A DNA stretch of 64,000 bases from Zoroaster sp. YZ-2022 (GCA_029582265.1 CM055820.1:21055756-21119755), one strand, 5' to 3'. Shown: positions 1 to 12,061, counted from the stretch's first letter. Made by a program: numbers and translations. Notes: generated by a model from the letters alone, not told the origin.

Positions 1-2640
1 TCTACCACGGCACCCCATTAGTATTATTAGTATTCAAATATGATTTTTCTGATTTCTGGATTTTTCCACAAATTTTCTGAAGAGTAGCAAGGTTTAATAG
101 GGAAATGTGAAAAAATAGTCCAGTTTGTGTGAACTACATATCGTCACTGTTTTCCGACAAATTCAGTATTGTAGATATTTGAGGTGTATTCATTGTCGTC
201 AACAAGTTTCAAGTGTTGATACGTCATAGTTTCGTAATTACGGTTATTTATATAGCCAGCGAACCACCAGCTAAGGTGTTTTCCGTTTTCATGTTTTCAA
301 GCGACGAATCACCATTCGTCGCTTTATCCATTGGAATAGACATCATTTTATGCAATATTTAATTCAGCAGTCTGCTGCACGCGTACTCTGTTTTTTAAGT
401 TTGCTAAGTAATTGCCCATTACTTACAATCTCTACCTTTAGTAGGAAACAAAATATAAAATAGTTAATACTACAAAGTCCACAGCCTTTTTTCCACAGGC
501 TGTTTACTTTTGTTTTACTTGTTTGTTTTGTTTGCTTATTTGTCTGTTTTACAATTCTCTCCCTGTCTGACTCATTTTCACTCATCGTTCACTTTTTCTT
601 TCAGCCCTAACCTCAGGCTCTCCCTGTTCCTTCATCCATTCATGTTTAATCCATTCTTTGTCTGGTCCCAGCTCAGGACCAGTAACTGACTCCGCTTATT
701 ATACCCTCTCCTTCTGCGTTCCCTTCTGCGTTCCGTTCATCACCCGACTAACTTCTGCCCACTTCTATGTTACATTTGCCTTTGAGAAAGAACCTGCTAG
801 GTTCGAAAAGTAAGGCCATTAACTCCATATACCACAATCCCGCCTTTTTTCAAATATTGCTCCTCACCAATGAAATTCATTACCAGAATACCTCAGAATA
901 ATCTCAATTTACTAAAAAGTAAAACAAGGTCGTCCAATTTGTATGAATTAGGCCTACATATAGTTTAGACCTAAAAACCTAATTGGGCTCAGAGGGTTTA
1001 TAGGAGGCTCCAGATGCTATACCGTCAATCCCTAAGTTGGCCCATCAAACCATAAATAATATTTGTTTCCAATAAAATCCCTAAAGTTATACCATTTTAA
1101 TCCCCTAGCGAATTTCTCTTGTTATATATTATTGTTAAAGTTTCATTTTAAAAAGCTTATAAATTGTGACATTTTATTATTATTTTTTTTAAATTTATTT
1201 ATTTATTTATTTTTCTTTTTTTTCTTTTTCTAATCAACTTTTAACAGTTTTAACGATTGTCTGTATAGAAAGATCTCCCTCAGCTCTAAACTATTTATTA
1301 TATCCTTTGGTGCCATTTCGTGGTGGCACAGACCAACAATTTTGCAAATTAAAAATATAAAAGGAAGAGACAGATGTTTAGGGTATCAGTATCAGGGTAT
1401 TACCGGTACTTTCCTGGTGGTTGTATTTTCCAAGGAAATGTTATAGCACAAAAATGTCGTGTAATTCTGAGATCTTGAATTAATATAAACAAGGCACGTT
1501 ACTTCATCAACACTCCACATAGATTCAGGTAAATCAAATATAGGTAGCCAACACCCAGATCAATCTATACATATCTGTCCAGAAAAATTGTATCAATGGA
1601 CGCACATGTCAAGAAAATCTGTCAAGCCCAAATCAGGAAAGTGTGGGGAAAGTGCTGTCAGATACAGCTGTTTCAATCTAATACACTTCTCATTTGGGTA
1701 TTAGTAACTCTTCACTGTTTGGAACATCTTCCTCACTCCTTAGCAAAATATGTTGAGCTGTTACATTACATCATTAAATTCAAATAGTATACACAAATGA
1801 ATGTAAGGGTGTATCAAAAAGGAACTTTGATTGTCGCCTTATTTCCAGCCTTTGCTCATGAACTTGGTACAGATGTAGTAAAGGATCTCTTAATTAGGAT
1901 TTTGTTTTTAAAACAGAATGCTGTATCCATGTTGACATCTTTTTTCTACCTTGTAATTTCATGTTTGTGGGTGTTTTCATATCTTTTTGGCACTTCTTGG
2001 TTTATATGTTCATGAAAATCAAGGATGTCACTCTCATAAGATGAAGTAATTTTTGTATTGTCTTGTTACCTGAGTGTTTAGTTACCACATTTTCCATTTC
2101 ATGACGCTATAAACATCGTTTTTATGTCATTTTTGGTGCAAACACAATATGCCTCATTTGAGATTTGTACCATTTGACATATATGCTAAATGTTTTCGAG
2201 CTAAAAAGCCCTATATAATATTAGTATAGTAACCAAGTCAACCACGTTTCGCAAAAAACAACAACAAAACCTACTTGGTTTAAAGTTGATGATGAATACA
2301 AACATCCCTTCTAATGGTTGTCTGGTGGGCTATAATTAGTTTAATAGTTGTCAAATTATTTCACAATTTTGTTGTTGAATGGGTCACTATTTGAACAAAT
2401 ACCAGTAAGATTTTCCAGTATTTGCACTTCTAATGTGAGTAACATCCACGAAAGTAAAATTGTCCAACCTTGTTAGGATCAGGCAGTGGAATTTGCAGTA
2501 ACATTTTTGTTCATAGTATTTCCTGTATACGTTGAATGGTACCAGGAGTGAGTTTACACTTATGGCTCTGGAGGTGATTCAAGGTTTTTCTTGCTGCTGC
2601 TGCATTGTTCCTCTGATGTGAACTGTCGATTGATTAGTTC
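1..2640. other. AT-rich non-coding stretch
   Basis: No exon with recognisable domain residues is seen on either strand. Short open frames here have no family motif. The only structured signal is the hairpin motif at 778-817, listed separately. The stretch could be plexin intron, because further plexin exons would lie to the left on the minus strand, but nothing shows this directly. Confidence 0.5.
778..817 (+). repeat. Hairpin motif of retroelement 3' end type
   Basis: GCC, then a purine-rich stretch, then a GAACC/GGTTC stem with loop TGCTA, then GAAAAG and TAAGGCC. The order (GCC, stem-loop, GAAA, AAGGC) is the same as in the 3' ends of the Penelope-like elements at 28944-28983 and 35199-35238, and a third version lies at 57204-57244. 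A pyrimidine-rich stretch precedes it, as in those elements. It is likely a fragment of a related element's 3' untranslated region. Confidence 0.3.
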
Positions 2641-2760
2641 TGCCTGTATTTATTTATTTTGTATATTTATTTATTATATATTTGTGCATTGTATTAGCGT
2701 CTTGAGTGCCTTTTGGTGGATATTTTCACTTTATAAATTTCCATAATCATCATCATCATC
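2640..2760 (+). repeat. LINE/SINE 3' tail ending in (ATC)n
   Basis: A plus-strand tail with a 'gcgtcttgagtgcc' core, then 'cactttataaatttcc' and a short (ATC) run. Such tails are typical of non-LTR-derived 3' ends in marine invertebrates. It abuts the minus-strand LINE that starts at about 2745, so two elements converge on one microsatellite. Confidence 0.35.
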
Positions 2761-4265
2761 ATATATTTGTTTATTACATTTATTTACACAGGGTATGCCC
2801 CAACAATTTTCAAAAAAAACACATGAAAATAAGATGACGCAACATTAAGCAATAATACAACATCACTTAAAATATTAAACTATAGTTACCTTGAATTCTT
2901 TAGTTAAGCGAAAATGATGTGTACATTTAAGCATTGTTTAAAATAATACAAATTCAATTCAATACATTAATTCGCTGAGTACGAGAATGGCGAAAACCCA
3001 CAAAACCCCTTTTTTGTGAAAAGGGGAAATTCCCATCCGGCTCCAAATTTCCGTGGTAACTAAGTGTGACAAAAATAACAATCATACAAAAGTATACACG
3101 CGTTAACCTCCCATAGCTGATGGCTCAGAGGTGCCCGGAAGTCAATGGTGACCTTTTCATCGCAAGACTTACACAGTCTATTAACTCTTTCAGAGAACGA
3201 AAGCCAAAATATCTACTGAGGGGGTTAGAAAGGCACACTTCAGAATTGCCCCGGCTCTCAGATATTTGTTAAGTAGAAAATTGTGAAATACGTACCGACA
3301 TCCCCACACAGTACAGCAGTAATCTAAAGATGGCATAACTAAGCTTATACAAACAGCTTTGAGGGACACATTCGCGAATTCTCAGTAATCAGCATAGCCA
3401 GCTTAGAAGAAACTTTTCTTTATGTATTCAACGTATGGGGTGTAACTTAAAGTAATAACACCCAAACGTTTACAAGATTTCATCTTTACAAGTGGACTAT
3501 TGACAATGGTGACATTAAGGTCAGTAGTAGAAACTTTCTTCTTAGGTCCAATAAGCATAGATTTAGTTTTGTTTGAATTTATTGTGAGTTTGATTCTAAC
3601 GGACCAATCGTGAACTCCAGCTAGTGCTTTATTTAAGTTAATTTCTATTTCATTAACACTGGAGGAACTACATGTTGCATACATCAATAATGTACAATTT
3701 TGGGGGTACAAAGTGGTAGAACTCTGCTATAAATAATGAATAGCAGTGGTCCCAGAATTTATCCCTGCGGTACACCGATGTTTAGTGGCAGGACAACCAA
3801 TGTTAACAGATTGTATACGATAACTTAGGTATGTTATGAACCAATTAATTACAGAAGTTGATATATTTATCTGTTTAAGTTTATCCATGATTGCATGACT
3901 GACTGAGTCAAATACTTCACTGATATTTATATTAAAAAAACAGTACATGTCATTTCCCCACGCTCCATAGCCTTAATTACATAATGTACGGTGCTTTCAG
4001 TTGAGTGTAAAAGCCTAAACCCTGATTGACAGCGAGGAATCAGATTACTTTCATTAATGTAAAAATACACAGTTGATTGTACCCATATTTCTAAAATCTT
4101 TGAGATAATTGGCAGGATGGAAATGGGCCGTTAGTTATTTGTATTACATGTATCTTCTCCCTTATGAATTGGTGTGACCAAAGCGTATTTCCAATCTTTA
4201 GGTTATTGTTTACCAAGCTGTTTTAAGTTATTTATTTACAGTATTGTCATTAAAGTACTCACTGA
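2745..4265 (-). mobile_element. Degraded CR1/Jockey-like LINE, reverse transcriptase part
   Basis: Minus-strand translation in several frames gives non-LTR reverse transcriptase landmarks in the right order: LVTPIHKG (about 4190), RPISILPIISKILE (about 4100), CQSGFR (about 4035), FDSVSHAIMDKL (about 3900), IGVPQG with a stop (about 3760), LTINSNKTKSMLIG (about 3570) and CKRLGV (about 3465). Stops and frameshifts break it throughout, so it is dead. The 3' end runs into a (TGA)n tail near 2745, as is usual for non-LTR elements. The clade assignment is by motif style only. Confidence 0.75.
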
Positions 4266-4890
4266 TTTAGCACTAAATCTTAATGTCGTCATCGTACTTT
4301 ACAAATCTTAAGCAGAGTTTAAATATTTGATTGTGAATGATGCTTTGAACACTTTGTGTTACTGATGTGGAGTTTGACACTAAATACACAATTTCAACAA
4401 AAACTAAATATTCTCATTTACAAAAAAACATCATTTTTTAAATCTCCTTGAATTGTAAAAAAGTTGGGAACTGCTTCATCGGCAAGGCTTCATCCGTGTG
4501 CGTAGATAAACTTATATAAAATGTAAAAAATATAATTCAGCGTGACTTTAATAATTGGCCTCCACTTCCTCAATTGTACCAACACAATTAAGAAAATAAT
4601 TTTAATGAACCCAATAATCTTCAGAGGAAATGTCTGCCTTTATCCAAACCGTAACTAAGCAATAGTGATGATCAGATTTTAGAGAGTGCAAACAACTTCG
4701 GGCGCAAGATTTAATTGAAGTAGGGAGAATATTGCCAAGATCACTGTTTCTATTTGAATGAGGGCTATAGCTAAAGAAGACCAATTAAATGCAAAAGCAA
4801 GAATCGCGTCGGTAACATATTCGCGGAATGTGAATAATAATAATAATTAATTAATTAGTGTCCAATGTAATAATTATGAACCATTCTTAC

Positions 4891-5006
4891 CTTTTCTCCA
4901 GCGTGCACCATCCACAGTACGGGTCTCCGTCTTGTCCTCCATTCACACCGATGCACGTCTCGCAGCTCGTGTACTGGTTGCAGTCTTCTACTCTTAACTT
5001 CAAAAG
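4891..5006 (-). CDS. Plexin exon, PSI domain
   Basis: This 116-bp exon has an AG acceptor on its right and a GTAAGA donor on its left. It reads LLKLRVEDCNQYTSCETC, then IGVNGGQDGDPYCGWCTLEK. The pattern C-x5-C-x2-C followed by DPYCGWC is the signature of plexin PSI domains, which sit just after the Sema domain in these semaphorin receptors. The upstream exon (7895-8020) ends in phase 0 and this one starts in phase 0, so they join cleanly. The loop before DPYCGW (VNGGQDG) is longer than in typical vertebrate plexins. Plexin is a single-pass membrane receptor for axon guidance. Whether it is A- or B-type cannot be told from one exon. Confidence 0.8.
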
Positions 5007-5769
5007 CTGTTCAAACATAAACAAATAATATTAAAATAGCATTATTTATCAATTAAAATCTCTTTGTGTCAAAGAAAAACTGTTCATAAAATATAAGGAA
5101 CCGTGACAACAAGTAATATAATTTTAGCCATGAACTGGTGAACATATAGCTCATGTTTCGCGCATCGTGGTACCTTCCAGACTGTAACTCGACAAATTAA
5201 AGTACCGTTAATCTTCATAAATGTGACCGGCTCCACAAAAATGGGTATTATGGGACAACATTTAAAAATTGAGTTACATACATAGCTGAATTGGTTACAT
5301 TATAAGCTTTAATTTGGCGTAGGTTTGAACCTATTTTGCATTCTGGAGATATACTGATTTTTGCATATTCATTGTACAAATTAACGGAAGTGCCTTCAGA
5401 GATACAGCCCTTTAAACACAGGAAGTGGAAAAAGAAATGAGCTAAGAAGAAACTCTCTTGAATGTTCCTTTTGAGCTCCTTTAGGAATGCTTGTGCAATA
5501 TAAATTTGAATTATCAAGCATCTTGAAGTATTTTTTCAAATATTTTTGCTAATTTGCATAATGTGTAAAATTTTAACTTTTGTTTTTTCATCTTTACTCA
5601 TCAATAATAATATTTCTGTAAATAAATTATGAAAGTATTGATACAATAGAAGCCAATAAACCAACAACAAAAAAATCACGTTGTGAATTTCTTTTCACCC
5701 TCTCCACATAGAACAGCCCTTTACGGGTAACAGCATAGCGTCCCTTAATACCCTTTTTCGCAGAGCGGG

Positions 5770-7852
5770 TCACAAATGTTCTTCAATGAATCATCTTACC
5801 AAGTATCTAATACTAATCAATCTCATCATCATCACAAGAGCCGTTGTCTGGCCCGTAGACGCCTACTTCTACGAACTGGTTGCACTGAAAGTTTCTGGAT
5901 TTCAGTTCTGTGCAGCCCAGCGTCCTTCAGTTCCACAACTGAAAGACCGCTCCACTGTGTCAAGTTGTCCACCCATCTGGCACGAGGTCGTCCAAGTCCT
6001 CTCCTTGTATGTGCTGGAAACCCCGCGATCACAGCAGCTGACAGACCACCACTTCGCACTGCATGACCGCACCAGCTTGCTTTTCGTGCATACACTGTGT
6101 CAGTAGAAAAGGTCCAGCGACCTCCAATGCGTCTTTCCAGCTCCTCATTTGACACCATGTCTTGCCAAGAGAGACCGAAAAGGCGCCTCCATATCTCACG
6201 ACCGAATGCATCTAGGCGTTTGGCTTCAGCAGTCTTCACTATCCACGTGCAGCAGCCATACGTTAGGCGTGAGGCCACAATGGCCTTGATGAGGTGGAGC
6301 TTGGTAGTGATGTTGATGCGGGTGGATTTGAGGTATGTGCAACGGTTCAGAGTTTCTTTGGCGATCGCAATACGACAGCGAATCTCCATGGCATCATCTA
6401 AATCATGTGTGATGGTAGTGCCGAAGTATTTGAAGCGGGAGACACGTTTGAGCATATTACCACTATATGAGATTGTCGCATCGTCCATGGTGGATTTAAT
6501 AACCATGTACTCTGTTTTCTCGGGGTGTATGTGTATCCCATAGCGTTCAGCAACAACACCAAGGGTGGCCAGCATTTCGTGTACATCCTCTGCTGTGAGC
6601 GCCATTAACACCAGGTCATCCGCATATCTTTGCTCTGTGCATTGCACTCCTTCAACATCAGGTGAGGTTAGGTGTGCTGTTTCTACTGCCCATTCTCGCA
6701 TTAGGTGTTCCGTGTAGAGATTGAACAATGCTGGCGAGATTGGACATCCCTGCCTCACTCCGACAGGGGTGTTGAAGGGGGCAGTCTTCTCTCCTTTCCA
6801 GGTGATTGTACCGTGTGCTTTGCTGTAGAGGTCCTCGATCAACCTTACCACATCTTCTGGAGTGTTCAACTCTCGAAGAATGCTGATCAGCTTGCTGTGC
6901 AACACGCTATCGAAGGCTTTCTTAAAGTCGACGAACACCACATGTAAAGGACGTTTTACTGCTAGATGGGCCTGGCATACACCTTTGACACGGAATATTG
7001 CATCCACCGTTGACCTTCCGCGCATGAAGCCACATTGTGTGTTTGATACCTCACTCTCGACGATGGTGTTGAGTCTTTGTTGGATCAGATTCAGCACAAT
7101 CTTGCTGGCATGGCTTATTAAAGCAAGGGTACGGTAGTTTCCACATTCCCCACGATCGTTCTTCTTGTGGAGCGTGATGTAAGTGGACTCTGTCATTGAG
7201 GGTGGCCAGCTACCGGACTGCCATATACAGCGTGTTGCATGTTGTAAGGCCGCCTGAATGTCGTCATCTTTAGCCATCGCCTTTATGAATTCACCCTGGA
7301 CGCAGTCAGATCCCGCTGCCTTGTTGTTCTTAAGCGACTTGATTGCCTTGGTGATTTCTGGGTTTGAAGGAATTACCGGTTGGCATTCTTGTAGAGTGAT
7401 AGTAGTGCGGGTTTCATTAGCATGAAAGAGAACCTGAGCGTAGCGTTCCCATCTCTTCAACTCCTCGTCCACAGTTGTTAGTGTGATACCAGCCTCATCC
7501 TTAATATTAGCCTTAGGTGCAGAGCGTTTGCCAGTCAGACGGTCTGCGGTCTTGAAGAGTGTGTGCAAGTCGTTGTTGCTGAAAGCAGTATTCATCTTAT
7601 CGATGTTATCACTTAGCCAACGGTCTAGATCTGTGTTGCAGGCTCTTTTCACTGCATTAGAAAGGCGTTGGTGGTCAGGTGTGCTTCTTGCATCATGCTT
7701 CTCATGGATAAGCTGGAGTGTTTGAGGAGAGAGATATGGTTTACTCTTGCTGGTTTCTTCGATACCACAAACATCTAGTGATACCTCATGGATTGTTTGT
7801 GCGATATCTTCTAGGCGAGACTCTTCAAGTAAGTGTGACCGAACAATAAATT
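5770..7852 (-). mobile_element. 5'-truncated non-LTR retrotransposon (RTE-like)
   Basis: The open frame can be followed from about 7851, where it reads into a stop, down to the stop at 5832-5834. The endonuclease domain expected upstream is absent, so the copy is 5' truncated, as is usual for LINEs. Short ATG-rich repeats (tgatgatgatgag) follow the stop and resemble the simple 3' tails of RTE-type elements. It lies in the plexin intron on the same strand as the gene. Confidence 0.75.
5832..7652 (-). CDS. LINE reverse transcriptase (ORF2 C-terminal part)
   Basis: Open frame of 606 codons as bounded here; the first codon is GTG and the frame stays open for about 65 further codons upstream, so this start has no meaning. 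Reverse transcriptase landmarks run in order: NNKAAGSDCVQGEFIKA, YRTLALISHASKIVLNL, QCGFMRGRSTVDAIF, VFVDFKKAFDSV (motif A), VGVRQGCPISPALFN (motif B), RYADDLVLMA (motif C with catalytic DD) and FKYFGTTI. The C-terminus has the GRPRARWVDNLTQWSG element common in this LINE group. It would copy the element's RNA at a nicked target. The full catalytic core and lack of stops point to a fairly young copy, but it lacks the endonuclease and cannot be autonomous. Confidence 0.85.
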   Translation of the reverse strand: MKRACNTDLDRWLSDNIDKMNTAFSNNDLHTLFKTADRLTGKRSAPKANIKDEAGITLTTVDEELKRWERYAQVLFHANETRTTITLQECQPVIPSNPEITKAIKSLKNNKAAGSDCVQGEFIKAMAKDDDIQAALQHATRCIWQSGSWPPSMTESTYITLHKKNDRGECGNYRTLALISHASKIVLNLIQQRLNTIVESEVSNTQCGFMRGRSTVDAIFRVKGVCQAHLAVKRPLHVVFVDFKKAFDSVLHSKLISILRELNTPEDVVRLIEDLYSKAHGTITWKGEKTAPFNTPVGVRQGCPISPALFNLYTEHLMREWAVETAHLTSPDVEGVQCTEQRYADDLVLMALTAEDVHEMLATLGVVAERYGIHIHPEKTEYMVIKSTMDDATISYSGNMLKRVSRFKYFGTTITHDLDDAMEIRCRIAIAKETLNRCTYLKSTRINITTKLHLIKAIVASRLTYGCCTWIVKTAEAKRLDAFGREIWRRLFGLSWQDMVSNEELERRIGGRWTFSTDTVYARKASWCGHAVRSGGLSAAVIAGFPAHTRRGLGRPRARWVDNLTQWSGLSVVELKDAGLHRTEIQKLSVQPVRRSRRLRARQRLL

Positions 7853-7894
7853 ATTAATCAGTCAATAATTCATCAGCAATGTTTTATAGTTTAC

Positions 7895-8020
7895 CTGATG
7901 TTCAGTTAGTACGTGTATCTGTTGCATAGTGTCATTGAGAATAACATCTCTCAGTACAGGGCTGTCTCCTAGCTTGATGGTCTCATAATGCCAGGCTAAT
8001 GTGTCATTTTCGATGTGCAC
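7895..8020 (-). CDS. Plexin exon, end of Sema domain
   Basis: This 126-bp exon (42 codons, phase 0 at both ends) is flanked by AG on the right (8022-8021) and GTAAAC on the left. It reads VHIENDTLAWHYETIKLGDS, then PVLRDVILNDTMQQIHVLTE and HQ. The string SPVLRD, then a short loop, then (I/L)(H/Y)V(L/M)TE(H/K)Q is the last blade of the plexin Sema propeller just before the PSI domain. Joining it to the exon at 4891-5006 gives an uninterrupted Sema-to-PSI boundary. Other exons must lie in or beyond the gap at 8375-8874 and to the left of the window. Confidence 0.8.
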
Positions 8021-8374
8021 CTGAAAAATAAAATATACAGACGTATTGATGATTTTATTTCATAATGCTCAAACATAAATGTGGCTTTTCAGTGCAATAA
8101 TACGCCATCAAATGTGATATCGAATAATATCTTGGCTAAGGCCGTTGAGGATTTTAAAAAATTGGAATTTAAAAGTGTTCACATGGGCATGATAATAATA
8201 TTAGCGTTATTGGGCCAGTGAAGATGGTTCCTTATCAGCACAATTCCCCATTCAACAACTATTCCGTTCTCATCGCGTACACGTTGCATCTGGCGGGTTC
8301 ATCGGCAAGCCTCAAGGGACACAGATCCTGGATGGCTCAACACGATGGTGTGGGACACATTTAACCAAAAAATT

Positions 8375-8874
8375 NNNNNNNNNNNNNNNNNNNNNNNNNN
8401 NNNNNNNNNNNNNNNNNNNNNNNNNNNNNNNNNNNNNNNNNNNNNNNNNNNNNNNNNNNNNNNNNNNNNNNNNNNNNNNNNNNNNNNNNNNNNNNNNNNN
8501 NNNNNNNNNNNNNNNNNNNNNNNNNNNNNNNNNNNNNNNNNNNNNNNNNNNNNNNNNNNNNNNNNNNNNNNNNNNNNNNNNNNNNNNNNNNNNNNNNNNN
8601 NNNNNNNNNNNNNNNNNNNNNNNNNNNNNNNNNNNNNNNNNNNNNNNNNNNNNNNNNNNNNNNNNNNNNNNNNNNNNNNNNNNNNNNNNNNNNNNNNNNN
8701 NNNNNNNNNNNNNNNNNNNNNNNNNNNNNNNNNNNNNNNNNNNNNNNNNNNNNNNNNNNNNNNNNNNNNNNNNNNNNNNNNNNNNNNNNNNNNNNNNNNN
8801 NNNNNNNNNNNNNNNNNNNNNNNNNNNNNNNNNNNNNNNNNNNNNNNNNNNNNNNNNNNNNNNNNNNNNNNNNN
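8375..8874. other. Assembly gap (500 N)
   Basis: Run of exactly 500 N, a conventional placeholder for a gap of unknown size. Missing upstream plexin exons, or missing later FANCM exons of the left arm, could be hidden here. Confidence 0.99.
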
Positions 8875-9352
8875 GAAATAATTTGTTGTACTATAAGGGC
8901 AACATTCGAGTTGTTGTTTCAAGTTGTTTGACCGAAAGGCGTAAGGTGAATTCGGAAAAATGTCGTGGATTTCTCGATTTTCCCCAATGTTTCAACCCGA
9001 CGCTGTAATAAGACATCGACTAAATCGACCAACAACCCGAGGAATCGACATTCCGTGGTGCGATAAAAACATAATAAGAGGCGGAAATGCGTTCGGGAGA
9101 AAGATAGAAATGGGGGGAATTGCAGTATAAATGGCTCGCTTACTGACGAGGAAGAAGGTGATGTTCTGCAAGACATGCCGACAGTAATGTCACTGGCGAA
9201 CGCCGCGGCAGAGGACAAATTTCTTATAAGGGCAATACCAACCGCTGGCCAAGAACCACATGTTGTGAATTTGGGCAATGCATATTCATTTGAAGAGCCT
9301 GATCCAATGATCACCGCGCTGCGTGCAGCGGCGGCCTCACTAACTAACGACA

Positions 9353-9625
9353 GCCAACTGGGTATACATATGCATGAGACCTGCGGCCAATCACCGCTGA
9401 CAGCCAACCAGCGTTACATATGTATGAGATACGCCCGGCGGCCGAATCACCGCCACGGCGGCGGCGCAGCCAACCAGTGTATACATATAAAGAAGCATCG
9501 CGGCCAATCACCGCTACGGCAGCCATTCAGCGTTTACATATGTATGAGACGCCTTGTGACGATCACTAAAAAGCCAACCAGTGTGTATGAGTCACGCCGG
9601 CGGATCACTGATCACTATTAAAAGC
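9353..9625 (+). repeat. GC-rich tandem repeat, about 50-66 bp units
   Basis: Five imperfect units each begin with gccaaccag or a variant, continue with (t)acatatgtatgaga and end with cggccaatcaccgct or a variant. An open frame of 148 codons (9175-9621) crosses it; its first half, MPTVMSLANAAAEDKFLIRA onward, lies outside the repeat and matches nothing I recognise. Base composition is clearly more GC-rich than the neighbours. It may be a decayed coding repeat or a satellite; I cannot tell. Confidence 0.6.
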
Positions 9626-9827
9626 CGTCTAAGGTTTTGATGCCGTTGAATGTAAATGTACAAAATAAGTGAAAAACTTAATAAGTTTCGCAGCCGCTAA
9701 TCACCGCATTTTTATCACCAGTAGTCAGACACTGGGTCCCTTATTGTTTGTGGAAACGGTATAAGCGACTGATGTATTTTAATTGATTGAAAAATTAGTG
9801 TTAAACATGTGGGCGAGTTAAAAATCT

Positions 9828-9863
9828 GGCGGACTACCCAAAAATCTGCCTGGGTAGTCCGCC
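9828..9863. other. Perfect 13-bp stem hairpin
   Basis: GGCGGACTACCCA (9828-9840) and its exact reverse complement (9851-9863) enclose a 10-nt loop. The word gcgagttaaaaa occurs just before and again just after, so a small duplication frames the hairpin. Function unknown. Confidence 0.6.
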
Positions 9864-10429
9864 TGGCGAGTTAAAAAAAAAGTAAAGGGAAAGCACTGTA
9901 AATATAAAACATGTCTCCCCTTCAACTTAATAAACTGTACGTGCAAGTTACTAATCTGCAAGTACATGATTTATTTAAGGACTAGCGCTTACGGCTCAGA
10001 TTTTTAATTCATACATGTACGTACAAGGTAGTAAGTTGTATTAAGCTCAAGTTGTATGCATACCCTTCTAATTAATAAAGCTACATACAATTTTAAATAT
10101 CCCACATACCATATATATCCTTTTTACGAGTAAACAATTCATTCTGTTGCAATTACCACATGACAACAAAAGTTTGGATAGAAAGTGATTTTTTTCCATT
10201 TGACAGGACTTGAGAATTACAGGAATTATTACAAGTAACAGGAATTGTACCATTAGTCATTACACTATCCTAATGAATTCTAATAATGCATTTAATAATG
10301 TATTGGTGTTGCCAAATTATATGTCTAAGCCTATAATTAAAGATGCACTGCCCGTGTTTGGTTTGGGTGAGAGGATTAAAAAAATAATTTTTACAACACA
10401 AGTGTGGTCGCTAACCCCATAATGTTGGA

Positions 10430-11455
10430 CTAAATAACCCCATTAATTGTCTGTATTACAGTATCCTCACAGTGTACAGACAGGTACCGTCTATAAGTAT
10501 AACCCCATACTGTTGGACAATATAACCCCATTAATTGTCTGTATTTTCTTTTCACAATGTACAGACAGGTATGGTGTATAACCCCATTGATTGTCTGTAT
10601 TTTCCTTTTACGGTGTACAGACAGGTACTGTCTATAAGTTACCCCATACTATTGGACAATATAACCCCATTAATTGTCTGTATTTTCCTTTCACAGTGTA
10701 CAGACAGGTATGGTCTAGTATAACCATGGAGGCCTTCCTCCATGGTATAACCCCATACTGTTGGACAATATAACCCCATTAATTGTCTGTATGTTCCTTT
10801 CACAGTGTACAGACAGGTATGGTCTAGTATAACCCCATACTGTTGCAGTGTTGGACAATATTATATAACCCCATACTGTTGGACAATATAACCCCATTAG
10901 TTGTCTGTATTTCCTTTCACACTGTGTACAGACAGGTACCGTCTATAACCCCATACCGTTGGACAATATAACCCCATTAATTGTCTGTATTTTCCTTTCA
11001 CAGTGTACAGACAGGTACGGTCTAGTATACTGTTGGACATTATAACCCCATTAATTGTCTGTATAATTCCTTTCACAATGTACAGACACGTACCGTCTAC
11101 GGTCTATAACCCCATACTGTTGGACAATATAACCCCATTAATTGTCTGTATTTTCCTTTCACAGTGTACAGACAGGTACGGTCTAGTATACTGTTGGACA
11201 TTATAACCCCATTAATTGTCTGTATAATTCCTTTCACAATGTACAGACACGTACCGTCTACGGTCTATAACCCCATACTGTTGGACAATATAACCCCATT
11301 AATTGTCTGTATTTTCCTTTCACAGTGTACAGACAGGTATGGTCTACATTATAACCCCATACTGTTGGACAATATAACCCCATTAATTGTCTGTATTTTC
11401 CTTTCACAATGTACAGACACATACCGTCTATAACCCCATACTGTTAAGACAATAA
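10430..11455 (+). repeat. Minisatellite, about 80-bp unit
   Basis: About twelve imperfect units built from taaccccattaattgtctg, then tattttcctttcacagtgta, then cagacaggta(c/t)(c/g)gtct and ataaccccatactgttgg. Some units are duplicated as larger blocks: 11003-11110 is nearly repeated at 11164-11270. The outer edge of the giant inverted duplication falls inside this array at about 11402; the right arm keeps only part of one unit at 52345-52381. Open frames across it are artefacts of the repeat. Confidence 0.85.
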
Positions 11456-12061
11456 TTATACAGTAACCCCATTAAATTTAAATAATATTAATAATGGTCT
11501 GTATTAAGTCATAAGTGTGTTACTGTTAGCTTGTTTACTTTTAGGGGCCTTCAACTTTTACAAAAAAACAAAGGTATAGTGTAACTAACTGTCAGAAAAA
11601 AATCAACCCACAATGTACAGCACTACATGCAGACAATTACAAGAATTAAGCCTACTGAGCCTATTTACCGATAAATTATAATATTTTATAGAACTCAGTT
11701 ACCACCAAATTATTTTGTCCTCCCTGTTGTCAGAGCACATGTGATGTATAAAGCATGCAAGACGACAGGTACATCTATTGATCGCTGGCTCCCCCACAAT
11801 AACAGCATGATATAATAATGGGTACCAGTCGATACTAGTCTGCCAACAGAGGACGCTATATATTTTTGTGCATGTCTCATGCTTAATACAGACAACAGAC
11901 AAAAAAATGTCTGAACGTTCTGGGGTAAAATAAAATGATTGCGCAATAAGCCATGAGGGCCCTGTTCACTTACTGGTGGATTTTACATGCGGGGTGCTCC
12001 CCTCAATGTCAAATCACCCCACTAGTACAGCTCGTACATAAATGTAACCCCACAATGTCAA

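Larger units (their letters stand above)
5007..7894 (-). other. Plexin intron holding a LINE
   Basis: Intron between the Sema-end exon and the PSI exon, with GT at 7894-7893 and AG at 5008-5007 on the minus strand. Most of it is filled by a LINE in the same orientation (about 5770-7852). The part 5007-5770 is AT-rich and shows no coding signal. Confidence 0.7.

Noticed and set aside
6097..6543. Plus-strand frames opposite the LINE reverse transcriptase
   Set aside because: They are antisense shadows of a frame with clear RT motifs.
8299..8922. Frames running through N (also at 31232-31774 and 53122-53673)
   Set aside because: They only exist because the gap contains no stop codons.
10535..11433. 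Apparent small proteins with VCIFLSQCTDRY repeats
   Set aside because: They are translations of the 80-bp minisatellite.
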